DNA from: Emiliania huxleyi CCMP1516
Taxonomy: Eukaryota; Haptophyta; Isochrysidales; Noelaerhabdaceae
Length of the DNA: 64,000 bases
NCBI RefSeq assembly: GCF_000372725.1
Contig: NW_005200722.1
Location: forward strand, 68,156 to 132,155
Reading direction: 5' to 3'
The position numbers and the translations under genes were made by a program. Below are positions 22,820 to 31,943 of the stretch, piece after piece. Numbering within the stretch: position 1 is the stretch's first letter; every line of letters starts with the position of its first letter. The notes beneath the pieces were generated by a model, which saw only the letters and a program-made list of their open reading frames with translations, made no database searches and was not told the origin of the DNA.

Positions 22820-23215
22820 CTGTTTTCTTTCTTTCTTTCTGAGAGCTCGATAGACTCGAACAAAACTCGAGGGGCCATGATATGCAGCAAGGAGGGCGGA
22901 GCTGCGCCGAAAGGCGAAAGAAGCTGAGAGAACAAGGGAACGGCAGGCGGCAGCGGCGGCGCAGAACGAGGCAGAGGAGAGCGACGCGACAGAGGAAGAA
23001 GCGACAAGGGAGAGCACGACGAGAAGGGGGCGACCGCGAGGTGGCACGAAGGTTGAAGCGAGAATCGGAGAGAGACTGCGAAGAGAGATAGGAAGAGGCG
23101 GACGCCCAAGGGTGGGCGACGGCTAGCGCACCACACATCCCTGTGTGGTGGCGGCGTGCCGTCCTCCCATCATCCCTCCCTTGCGTTGTCTGTTTTCTTT
23201 CTTTTCTGTTGCCTG
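22820..23215 (+). repeat. Dispersed repeat R2, left copy (sense on plus)
   Basis: Aligns in reverse complement with 24362-24745 at roughly 85% identity. In the frame ending at TAG about 23123-23125 it reads AARRAELRRKAKEAERTRER ... RGRPRGGTKVEARIGERLRR ... GGRPRVGDG, which is the same peptide as the right copy. A perfect hairpin caccacaca-tccc-tgtgtggtg follows the stop at 23124-23147, then T-rich ctttctttctttt. Confidence 0.8.
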
Positions 23216-23309
23216 TTTTCTTTCTTTTCTTTCTTCAGAGACAGAAGCCTAGGGGAGAGGAAACACGCGCCCGCAAGTTTCTCTCGGCGGATGCATAGGA
23301 GCAACGAAC

Positions 23310-24323
23310 ATGCTTGTTGTGCTCCACCTTGTGTCGGTCGCCCCGATTGCCGTCGAACGCTGCGTCCTCCTCGTGCATTACCACTTTGCGAAATGCGGCG
23401 GCACGGAGATACGGACGCTGTTTCATCGCCACCTCTCGCCACAGTGCCGAGGGCCTGGTTGTGGGCAGCCAGCGCTGTTCCCGTGGCCGACATACACGGG
23501 CAATAACCTTTCAGCGTGGTCCGACCCCTCGGTCCGGGCAGCATTTCCACGAGTGTACATGGAGCACCACTAGGGAGGACTTCCGCCAGCACAGCATCTG
23601 ATTTTGGTTGACCGGTTGAAGCGCACGCTTCGGGAGCAGCGGTCGCATTGCTCCGTCCTAACGGCTGCGCTCGTGCGGGAGCCGGCAGCGCAGACGGCTT
23701 CACATCACAACTTCTTCGGATCTCGCTCAAATACGACCGCGCTCGAATGGGCACAGCGGCTCGGCGCCGACCCCTGGTGGCGCGTTGATCAATACCCTAA
23801 CACTTGGAACGTGTGGCGGCGAGAAGCCTCGCGCGCTGGCATCAGCGGCGAGGACCTCACCAAACTATTCGAGGGCGACCGGACTCCGCTCGTCGAGCTG
23901 CCCGGCGAGAGCTCTTCCTCGCGAGACGAGGCGACGGAATGCAGCCAGGTTGGAGCGTGCTCAAAACAATGTGCGAGCCAGGTCGCGTCGTGGGAACGGC
24001 GTGTCTTGGAGCGAATTGACCTTGTCGCTCCTCTATCCGCGTTCAACGAGTTTCTCCTCGAAGTCGGCCGGAAGATTGGGCTCACAACCTTACCCTCCGG
24101 TGTCCTTTGTCGTGTGCATGCACATGCACATGTGCACTTGCTGGGCGCCACGGCAAAGGACGTGGCGAGGCGCAATCGCTCGAAGGCTGAGGGAGAGTTG
24201 TTGGCTGCATACGCTCCTTGCTCACGGTATGCCTACTGGCGATGGCACTTTGCAGGGATAGATAAGCTGGGCAAAACATTGGAGGCAAGGCGCCGGTGGT
24301 GTCGGGAACGAAGAATGAGGTAG
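23310..24323 (+). pseudogene. Sulfotransferase-like gene with a compensated frame break
   Basis: From ATG 23310 the frame gives an N-terminal hydrophobic segment and a PAPS-binding loop (YHFAKCGGTEIRTLF), the mark of Golgi carbohydrate sulfotransferases, then an in-frame TAG at 23571-23573. The same frame resumes at about 23600 with LVDRLKRTLREQRSHCSVLT and continues to 24321-24323 (VREP is the usual second motif). Between the two, the other frame reads TREDFRQHSI, which fits the family better. Two one-base changes about 35 bp apart would therefore restore one 337-residue protein. Either the gene is decayed or the sequence has two small errors. It sits between inverted copies of repeat R2. 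Expected role if intact: transfer of sulfate to sugars in the Golgi. Confidence 0.65.
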
Positions 24324-24361
24324 TGTCTGGTGAACAAAGCAAATGTTAATAGCTACATATA

Positions 24362-24745
24362 CAAAAGAAAGAAAGAAAACGGACAACCCATGGGAGGGAT
24401 GGGAGGACGGCACGCCGCCACCACACAGGGATTTTATATAAGGAGAGGGTGTGATGCGCTAGCCGTCGCCCACCCTTGGGCGTCCGCCTCTTCCTATCTC
24501 TCTTCGCAGTCTCTCGCCGATTCGCGCTGCAACCTTCATGCCACCTCGCGGTCGTCCCACTCTCGTCGTTCTCTCCCTTGTCGCTTCTTCCCCTGTCGCG
24601 TCGCCCTCCTCTCGTCCTCTGCCTCTCGTCCTGCGACGCCGCCGCCGCCTGCCGCTCCCTTGCTCTCGCGGCTTCTTTCGCCTTTCGTCGCAGCTCTGCC
24701 CTTCTCGCGGCATATTTTGGCCCCTCGAGTTTATCGAGCTCTCCT
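24362..24745 (-). repeat. Dispersed repeat R2, right copy (inverted relative to the left copy)
   Basis: The minus strand reads PKYAARRAELRRKAKEAARA and then, after a frame change, TRVGRPRGGMKVAARIGERL and GGRPRVGDG, the same peptide as the left copy. It shares the outer tail (gccgtcctcccat, ctttctttct) with the partial copy at 58120-58255. Confidence 0.8.
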
Positions 24746-25070
24746 CGCGCAAGGACGACTCTTCTGACGCCCACTGCGATCATTTGCCGCCAGGTCATAT
24801 CGTTGCTCAGGTCCACTCTGGCTCTTCGAACACTTGTACCTCCACGGATGATGCTGGCGCTGGGGTCCCCTTCGGGTGCATCGTGACAGCTGACGACCTA
24901 CACATATACTGGAACAACAATGCGCGTTCGAGGGGTCCCGTACCATGCGGATTCGACCCTATCCAGTGCTCAAGTGCTCAATGCGCGTTTCCGATCTTTT
25001 TTCGGAGAGGTCGTCCCTCCAGCGACGGACTTTCGCGCGCGCTACCCCCCTCACTTTCCCGACTTTCCCG
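24746..25070. other. Upstream region of the 25071 gene
   Basis: Begins at the edge of repeat R2. An open frame extends upstream of the ATG but shows no family features, so it is taken as promoter and leader. Confidence 0.5.
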
Positions 25071-26327
25071 ATGAATTCGCCCACGGTCCGCATCTCCCAC
25101 TTTAGCTGGGGACAGAAAAAGTCGCCGCGCACCAAGGCGGCTAGCGTCGAGGCCGAGAAGCGAAGGGTCTCTGAACGGCGCTCGGCCGCGCAGTCCAGCC
25201 TCGCCGGGAGCGCAGTCCAGCGGCAGTCGGCGGCCCAAGCGATTCGAGAGCGGCCCGAGGACTTCTTTGCCACCATGCCGCCCAACCCACTTTGGCCGGG
25301 CGGGGTCTCCGAGCAGATGGTCGAGATGTTCGTCGACGAGATCCTCAACGACAAAGAGCTCAACATCGGTGCCATCCCTGACGTGATTGAACGGCAAATC
25401 TATTTATCGACTGTCCGCCTCGCGCTCAACACTATATATTGGGGCATATCGACGGTGCACGGCAAGGAGATCCTCGCAGGCCACAAGCTGCTGATGCAGC
25501 GGATCGAGGATGAGGGCGATGAGAAGGCTTCTTGGCGTTCCAATGCACTCGCCAGCCTGACTGGCTCGCTCGACAACGAGGAGTTGGGTCGGATGGCGGA
25601 GCGATTGCTAGCCAACCGAGCCGTCAATCAGCCGCTGGTGCCTGACTTCGTGGAGCGGCAGCTCTACATAAACTGCCTGAAGCTCCTCTTCCGCCTCCTC
25701 GACGCGCTCACCACCACGCTGCGCATCACCGTTTGTGGCCACGATCTAAAGCTCGTGTTTGAGCCCGTTCGGAAGGACGACGAGCGCCGCTCCTCGCTGG
25801 GGTCGGACCTCCGTGAGCGTGTCAAGAAGGTGTCACTTTCGCTCACACCGGTCAACCTGGCGGCGGTGGCGGCTTACGCTCGCGAGGCCGGCGGGGTGCC
25901 GCAACAGGATTCCAACCCTCTGTACCGTTGGTTTGTGGAGCCGATGAAGCGCGAGATGCTCGCGCAGCTGCACACGACGCTGTACGCGCTCGTCCTCGGC
26001 ACCATCGACGACATGCTCGAGAACACAGTGCTCACCTTCCTCTCGGACCGAATCCGACTCGACGTTGTCTGCCGAGCTGGCGGCGTGCCGCCCGTGGCCG
26101 AGGAGTCGGACGACGCTGCTCCGCGCCGCTCGTCGTCGGCACCCACTGTGCGGAAGAGCCCAACGCGCTCGACCTCGTCCCCTCGCGGCGGCGAGAAGTC
26201 CGAGGCGTACTACGCCCACCTTGGCGCAAGGGGCTCGGGCGTGTCTGTGGCGGCCGCGGCAGCCTCCACAGGCCTCGCGCTCGTGGTCGGCGTCGGGATT
26301 GGCGTCGCGCTGAAGGGGAGGCGGTAG
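25071..26327 (+). CDS. Conserved tail-anchored protein with two homologous halves, function unknown
   Basis: 418 residues, single exon, ATG 25071 chosen because the upstream frame looks non-coding. Two related segments lie about 90 residues apart: PDVIERQIYLSTVRLALNTI and PDFVERQLYINCLKLLFRLL, each followed by a Gly-His (AGHKLL, CGHDLKLVF), so the core is an internal duplication. A Ser/Arg-rich linker (RRSSSAPTVRKSPTRSTSS) follows, then a C-terminal span (STGLALVVGVGIGVALKGRR) with a basic end, as in tail-anchored proteins of mitochondria, plastid or ER. I do not recognise a characterised family. Absence of introns contrasts with its neighbours. Confidence 0.85.
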   Translation: MNSPTVRISHFSWGQKKSPRTKAASVEAEKRRVSERRSAAQSSLAGSAVQRQSAAQAIRERPEDFFATMPPNPLWPGGVSEQMVEMFVDEILNDKELNIGAIPDVIERQIYLSTVRLALNTIYWGISTVHGKEILAGHKLLMQRIEDEGDEKASWRSNALASLTGSLDNEELGRMAERLLANRAVNQPLVPDFVERQLYINCLKLLFRLLDALTTTLRITVCGHDLKLVFEPVRKDDERRSSLGSDLRERVKKVSLSLTPVNLAAVAAYAREAGGVPQQDSNPLYRWFVEPMKREMLAQLHTTLYALVLGTIDDMLENTVLTFLSDRIRLDVVCRAGGVPPVAEESDDAAPRRSSSAPTVRKSPTRSTSSPRGGEKSEAYYAHLGARGSGVSVAAAAASTGLALVVGVGIGVALKGRR

Positions 26328-26481
26328 AGCCAAGTGTAGAGCCACCCGTGGCGATAGGAATCTTAGATCTACTGTCAGGGTTTCTGCTGCCTTCGAGAAG
26401 CGAATAAAGAGTACAGACTGCGCCCCTCTAAGCCACGACAATGCCATGATCAAATCGCGCCGTTGCGAGCGCCGCCACACC

Positions 26482-26901
26482 GGGCCGAGCGTTTTTGATC
26501 TCTCGGTAAGTGGGCGCCCACCCGCCGCCTCTGAGGGGGTCGGGCCCCCTAGACTGAAAACAAAAACAAGCTCGAAAACAGCCCCCAAATCAGCCTGCGA
26601 GAGAGGCACTGCGCGCCGCTGACCTCATGTGGGGGGATGTGTGCCGACACCAATACTGATCTAAAACCTGGAAACCCTTGTTCAAAGCCGACCCGAAGCG
26701 CCATCTTCCTGCTCCCACCTGATGCTGCTTCCCCGCGCCGCCTCCTTGGCCCCCTTGGGTGTATTTTCTACTCCCAGTGGGGGGCCTGGGCCCCCGGGCC
26801 CCCTCTTGTTTTCTGTTTTCTGTTTTTCAACACGCCCGCCCGCCCGCCACCCCGAGGCGGCTCGGCCCCCCACTTACCGAGAGATCAAAATCGCTCGGCC
26901 C
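26482..26901. mobile_element. Foldback/MITE-like element with about 33-bp inverted arms
   Basis: The left arm 26482-26514 (gggccgagcgtttttgatct...) and right arm 26869-26901 are reverse complements with one mismatch over about 32 bp. The arms continue into imperfect complementarity. The interior has tgttttctgttttc-type tracts and a ggggcctgggcccccgggcc palindrome. No coding frame. It abuts a kelch exon that stops abruptly at its right edge. Confidence 0.75.
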
Positions 26902-26905
26902 CGCC

Positions 26906-27205
26906 TCGCGCACGCGCATTAGTCGCGGGGTCGTACCGCTCCACCGAGCTGGATGAGTTACCCGTGTCGCCGTCGTACCCGCCCACAACGTACAGCTTCC
27001 CATCGAGCACCGGCACGCGGGGCTGGTTCCGAGCCACCGCCGTCGGCGCCACCGCCTCCCACGTCCGGCGAGAGTGAGGACCTCGGAGAGGATCCACTCG
27101 GGCTGCTCCGCGAGCCGTGCAGCGTGCTCCTCCGCCACGCGCAGCGCGGCGGCGCTCGCGCCCGCCTGCGCCTCGATGATATGGCGCGCACCGCGCACAG
27201 CTGAG
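26906..27205 (-). pseudogene. Kelch-repeat gene fragment truncated by the foldback element
   Basis: One good kelch blade is visible on the minus strand (WEAVAPTAVARNQPRVPVLD, GKLYVVGGYDGDTG, SSVERYDPATN), running straight into the right arm of the 26482-26901 element. Upstream the other frame reads AALRVAEEHAARLAEQPEWI LSEVLTL, a plausible preceding exon. A functional kelch propeller needs five to seven blades, so this is a remnant or the rest lies across the element in unrecognisable form. Confidence 0.5.
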
Positions 27206-27712
27206 ACTCTGCCTCTGATGCGGGCGCGTACTGTGGAGCGTGTGGACGGTGGCGTCCTGGCGGCGAGGGGCGCGAGAAGAGGCGCGGGGGGCTGCTGGCG
27301 CGGGGGCGCATCGGAGCCAGGAACAAAAACTGCCGCCCGCGATGCGAACATCCACACTGCAGACTCCACAGTCTCCAGCGCTGCCACTACCGCACCAATA
27401 ATAACAACACATAGCGTGTCGGTGCACGACACCGCGAGCTCTCAAAACGAACCGCTCGATCTCGAATATACCTCAACCTCTTACCTCATCATCTCGCCGG
27501 CGCCCCGCTCTCCCCGTGGCCCCTCCGGCCCCCGCGCCAAAGCCGCGCCCCTCCCTCCGCCTCGCGGCGCCGCCCCTCCGCCGTCGCACCCGTCGCGCCC
27601 CCTCAAAGCAGACAACCGGAGATGGTCGACTGCAGTGGAGAGGCTGTGGGCGGCGGGCGCGCGCGCGCAGAGAAGCGGGCGCCCCGCCCCGCCCCCTCGT
27701 GCTCCCGCGTGG
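27206..27712. other. No gene seen
   Basis: Low-complexity GC-rich sequence between the kelch remnant and the prohibitin stop codon. Possible promoter of the kelch gene and 3' flank of prohibitin. Confidence 0.45.
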
Positions 27713-29708
27713 CTACTTCTTCTTCGTGTGCGACTCGAGCAGCACGTCGCGCGAATCGGTCACCTAAGCGCCGGACGGTTCTTGTTCACGCCTCTTCGCG
27801 GCCGGGCGGCGGCGGCACTCGCGGGTGAGGGATCGATGAGCAGCAGCTAACGCGAGGGAGCAGCGCTGATGTGTGGAGCAGCGCTGATGTGTGGAGCAGC
27901 GCTGATGTGTGGAGCAGCGCTGATGTGTGGAGCAGCGCTGATGTGTGGAGCAGCGCTGATGTGTGGAGCAGCCGGCGTCGTCCACTAGCGCTCACGTTGA
28001 GCAGCAGCGACTGCGTGTCAAGGTAGACCTTGTTAGTCGACTTGGACAGCGTGCCAGCGACGTCGCGCGCCGCCTAATGATGCTGATGACGGATGACCGA
28101 GGACTGGTCGATGACTAGCATGCGCCTACCACACGCCGCGCCTCCAGCCGGCGCAGCTGGATGTAGCCGGGGTTGTCGCGCACCGCGTCGCCGATCAGCT
28201 TTGCCGACTTGGCCTCTCCCTGCGCCTTGATGACGGTCGACTTCTTCTCTTGCTTGGCCTTGTCGACGACAAACTTGGCTCGCTCCGCCTCCTGCTGCGC
28301 AACCTGCTTCGCCTCGACCGCCGCGGTGTACTCTTTGCCAAAGGAGAGGTGCGTGATCGAGACGTCGTCGAGCTCGAGGTGGAACTCGCGCGCGCGGGAG
28401 AGGAGGTCCGTCCTGATCCTCTGGGAGACTGCCTGCCAATAATTAGATACATACATTAGATCCTCTGGGAGACTGCCTGCCACGCGTCAAGCGATGCCGG
28501 TCAAGAGTAGGTCGTGCCACAGCAGCAGTCCCGGTGTACCACCGGTGAACAGCATGGCTGTCTGCAGCTTGAGCCCGAGCGTGTGCGAGGCCGCCTCGCG
28601 CGATGCGCGATGAGCTGGGACGCTGCATCTCGGCTCCACCTCGGCCACATCTCGGCTCTATCTCGCCTCGCGCTGCGTGATGAGCTGCGACGCGTTGTAC
28701 TGCGCCACCACCGACTTGAGCACCTCGTTGACGATGGAGGGGAGGACGCGCTCGTCGTAGTCGGTGCCGAGCTCGCGGTAGATTGTGGGGAGGAAGCCTG
28801 CGGAGATTGCGATCTCGCTCATCTCCCGGGTGGTGGGAGGAGCGGTCTCCGGGGTGGTGGGTGGGTGGGGGAGGGGAGGAGAGGAGAGGGGTTGGAAGGA
28901 GGAGAGGGAAGGAGGGCAGAGGGAGAGAGGGGTGGGGGGTGGGAGGGGAGGAGGTTGGGGGGGAGAGTCGGGTAAGAGGGAGCGGCTGGGGCGGGGAGGC
29001 CGATGCAGCGAGGCTGCAGCCAGGCTCGAGTACTTGGTGCCTCTCCGGGCATGCCACTCGAGTGGTGGGCCGAGAGGCGGGAGAGTGGGAGTGTCGGAGG
29101 GAAACCCCCCCCCCCCCCACCGCCCTCTCACCGGGGTCGGGTCGCGAGAGGACGCGCAGCGAGATGTTGACCATCTGCAGGTCCTGTGGGGAGGACGGTT
29201 CCGGGAAGGTTCAGAGCTGCAGCCGAGCGAGCGGCGGCGAGAGGTGCGCCGGCGGAAGGGGACCTTGCTGCCGGTGAGCGACTGGATCATGCGCGGCTTG
29301 GCACGCACGTCGTACAGCACCGGCCGCTGGAACCACGGCAGCACCAGGTGCGTCCCCTCGCCCCGCACGCGCTGCTGCACTCCGCCAAACCGGTGGTACA
29401 TGACGGCGCGGTGGCCGCCCTCGACGTTAAACAAGCAATTGGCGGAGCCGTAGGCGAGGCCCGTCAGCCCGACCGCACCCAGCCCGAGCGCTCCCATCGG
29501 CGCGCCGCCGCCCGAAGGCAGGTTCGCAAAGATGCGCTGCGCTGCTTCCCGCACCTTGTCCGCCTGTGCAGCGTGGGTGTGACGAGGGGTGAGGAGTTCG
29601 GAGGAGGCGCGTGGAGAGGGAGGCGGCGGCGAAGGCGGCGGTGGAGGGGTGTTTCGAAGCGTCGATGCGGGCGGGATGGGGAGGCAGAGGCCGCGGCCGA
29701 GAGACCAT
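27713..29708 (-). CDS. PHB2: Prohibitin-2 (mitochondrial inner-membrane scaffold)
   Basis: Eight exons: ATG alone at 29708-29706, then 29563-29264, 29183-29132, 28797-28667, 28432-28142, 28073-27996 and 27763-27713. The spliced protein reads [15 protein letters not shown], a membrane anchor ([20 protein letters not shown]), then [56 protein letters not shown] and [18 protein letters not shown], ending SHTKKK. This is the SPFH/prohibitin family in full; PHB1 and PHB2 form ring complexes in the inner mitochondrial membrane. Wording such as QRE-VSQRI and the basic tail favours PHB2. Several introns show duplicated splice borders (28074-28141, 27764-27995, 28433-28666). The intron after the ATG (29564-29705) leaves a start codon as the only coding part of exon 1. 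Confidence 0.9.
27866..27972. repeat. 18-bp tandem array (tgatgtgtggagcagcgc), six copies
   Basis: Perfect head-to-tail copies inside prohibitin intron 27764-27995. Not CRISPR: there are no spacers. Confidence 0.97.
28433..28666 (-). repeat. Prohibitin intron with both borders duplicated
   Basis: Donor side: the exon end cagctcatcacgcagcgcga (minus strand) recurs about 45 bp inside the intron with few changes. Acceptor side: tggcaggcagtctcccagag occurs twice, 45 bp apart, so there are two potential acceptors. Between lie ccgagatg-type units. Confidence 0.85.
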
Positions 29709-30307
29709 CGCACGCGTCGTCTCGTCTCTAAGCTCCAAAAGAAGTTTAGGCAAAAAGAAGAATTCTAAAAATAAGCCGCTTTCACAGCCTACTCAGGGTG
29801 TGTGGCAGCCAGCTGGCTGTGTGTCTTGTGAGCCTGTTTGTGTCTGTGTGTCGCTCGTGCGTGTCGTCATCATCTGTCTAGCGTCCACCCATACCGCGTT
29901 GGTGTCCAGTCCGAGCCTGGCTGTTCTTCACCTTTCTACCTACCTACCTACGCACACTGGCACGACAAGGGCGCGGACTGGCGCGGACTGGCACACACAC
30001 CGGCTCACCAAAGAAGAATAACTTAGCGGTGAAAATGTTTTCTCCTAACGGTGTGGGGGCGCGGAGGGCTTGTTGGCGAGCCAAAATGGTGTTTTCCGAG
30101 GCGCTGCGCTTTTCCGAGGCGCTGCGCTAGGCTCAGAGCGGGTAGATCTGCTTTGGAAAAGAATACCACACCCGGCAAGTTATCATTCCCGGCCTTACTA
30201 TGATTACCTACCCTTGCCGACCGACGGGCCACGCCCCGCAAGCAGCAGCGTGCAGTGTTTGGTTGAACTTGCTGCTCGCCAGCGTTCCTCCTCCTACTCC
30301 CCGCTCC

Positions 30308-31667
30308 ATGCCCGGCATGCAAATGCCCGAGGATCCCACCCTCGCCGCGCTGAGTGGCATGCTCATGATGATGGTACGCGCGCCCGGGACCGATTGGCTG
30401 CCACTGTCCTGTTGCCATACTCATCTGCACAGCGAGCAATGCAGACGTTTGGAATAGCGGATCACGGGTGACTTCACCCGTTGCGTCTGCAGATACTGAT
30501 GATGTGCCTTCGGATGACGCTGATGCAGTACATCGGCGGGTTCATATACTCCATGTGCGACTGCCTATGCGGCTGCTTCTCGCGCGGAGTAGCGAGCGCC
30601 AAGGAGCGCATGGTCCGCTCCGACCACGGCTGCGTGCGATGGGTCGGCGAGCGGTTGCCGGAGCCAGAGCCAGTGAGCCACCACCACTGCCATCTCTGGT
30701 TCTGTGCAAGACAACCGCACCCACTGCCGCACCCACATCTAGCCCGTTGCTCTCTGGAGACTCAAAACCGCTCGCTGCCGTGCCCCGCCGGCCTCTACAG
30801 GAGCCGCCGGAAGAGTTCCACATGTATGCAGAGGTCTTCCTGCGCGAGGTGACGCCCGACAGCGCGCTCGGGCTCGTGGGCGTGCTGCCGAGCGACACGC
30901 TCTCGGACCTCGCCGAGCGGGTGGGCGGGCTGCTCGAGCCTCCGCCGCCAGAGGAGCTAAGCCTCTACGTGGCGCGGTGGCCGCCGCTGCCGGGAGGGAC
31001 GCCGCTGTTCCCGCTGCTCCCGGCCATGTCGGCGGGCAAGGGCAAGGGCAAGGGCGGCGACGGCGCTGCGCGCGCAGACGACGACGGCTCGGCGGCCACC
31101 GCGGGAACTGCCACCGGCGGCGTTGCTGTGGGGGCGGCGGCGGCCGCCGGGGCGGGAGCCTGGGGAGGCTGGGGAGGGGGAGGGGGCGGCGCCGGCGGCT
31201 GGGGAGGCGGGCGCGGCGGCATCATGCCGAGAGGTCTGAGGAGCGACGACGTCGCCGCGGCAGACCTGCACGATGACGGGGCCGCGGCTGCCGGCGGCAT
31301 GGCTGGCGGTGCCGCCGCTGGGGGGATGATGACGGGCGGCAAGGGGGGCGGTGGCGGTGGCGGGATGGGTGGCGGGCGAGCTGGAGGCGCGGCCGGTGGC
31401 CGCGGCGGCGGCAGGGGCGGTGGCGCCGGCGGCAAGGGCAAGGGCGGCAAGGGTGGCAAGGGTGGGAAGGGCTGGGGAAAGGGCGAGGGCGGCAAGGGCC
31501 TCAAGGAGCTGATATTGAGCGGCGGGAGGGTGCTGGTGGTGGACGGGTTCGGCGCCAGGGCGCCCGAGCACCGGCGGGAGGCGGCCTTCCCTCTCCGGAG
31601 AGGATCGCAGCGGTGGTCGTCGCAGCGCGACGCGAAGGAGGATGAGGAGGCGCCGCTGATTCTGTGA
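30308..31667 (+). CDS. Gly/Lys-rich membrane-anchored protein, unknown
   Basis: Three exons in phase 0: 30308-30373, 30493-30672 and 30711-31667, 400 residues. The joined N-terminus (MPGMQMPEDPTLAALSGMLM, MMILMMCLRMTLMQYIGGFI) is a Met-rich hydrophobic helix followed by a Cys cluster (CDCLCGCFSRG) that could be palmitoylated. The middle (FHMYAEVFLREVTPDSALGL VGVLPSDTLSDLAERVGGLL) looks folded; then a long Gly-rich, GK-repeated region (GKGGKGGKGWGKGEGGKG) and a short C-terminal tail with RVLVVDGFGARAPEHRREA. No family recognised. The second intron is only 38 nt, which is short but keeps the frame. Confidence 0.68.
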
Positions 31668-31943
31668 GATCATGTCACACCAACGCACGTACCTTCCGCC
31701 CCAGGGATTGCGGATAGGAGTGTGGTGCTAGCCGTCTCCCGTTCGATAGAAAGAAAGCAGACAAGCGAGCCGGCGCGCATTTCTTTTGGTTTCCGGGCCG
31801 GAACATCCGAGGACGAGGTCTGCTTGGCGAGCCTCCTCTTCGTCCTCTCCGTTGCGGGCCCGCCCGCGCCTTCAGCCCTGTAGAGGCCGCGCTCGACGAG
31901 GGCGGCGACGGCGAGTAAGCCGAGGCCGCAACCCGACGCGCGA

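Noticed and set aside
22064-23047. 327-residue minus frame over the J-domain gene
   Set aside because: Alternative frame of the J-domain exon; only the HPD-containing frame matches a known family.
27866-27972. CRISPR-like regular array
   Set aside because: Direct 18-bp tandem repeats without spacers, inside a prohibitin intron.
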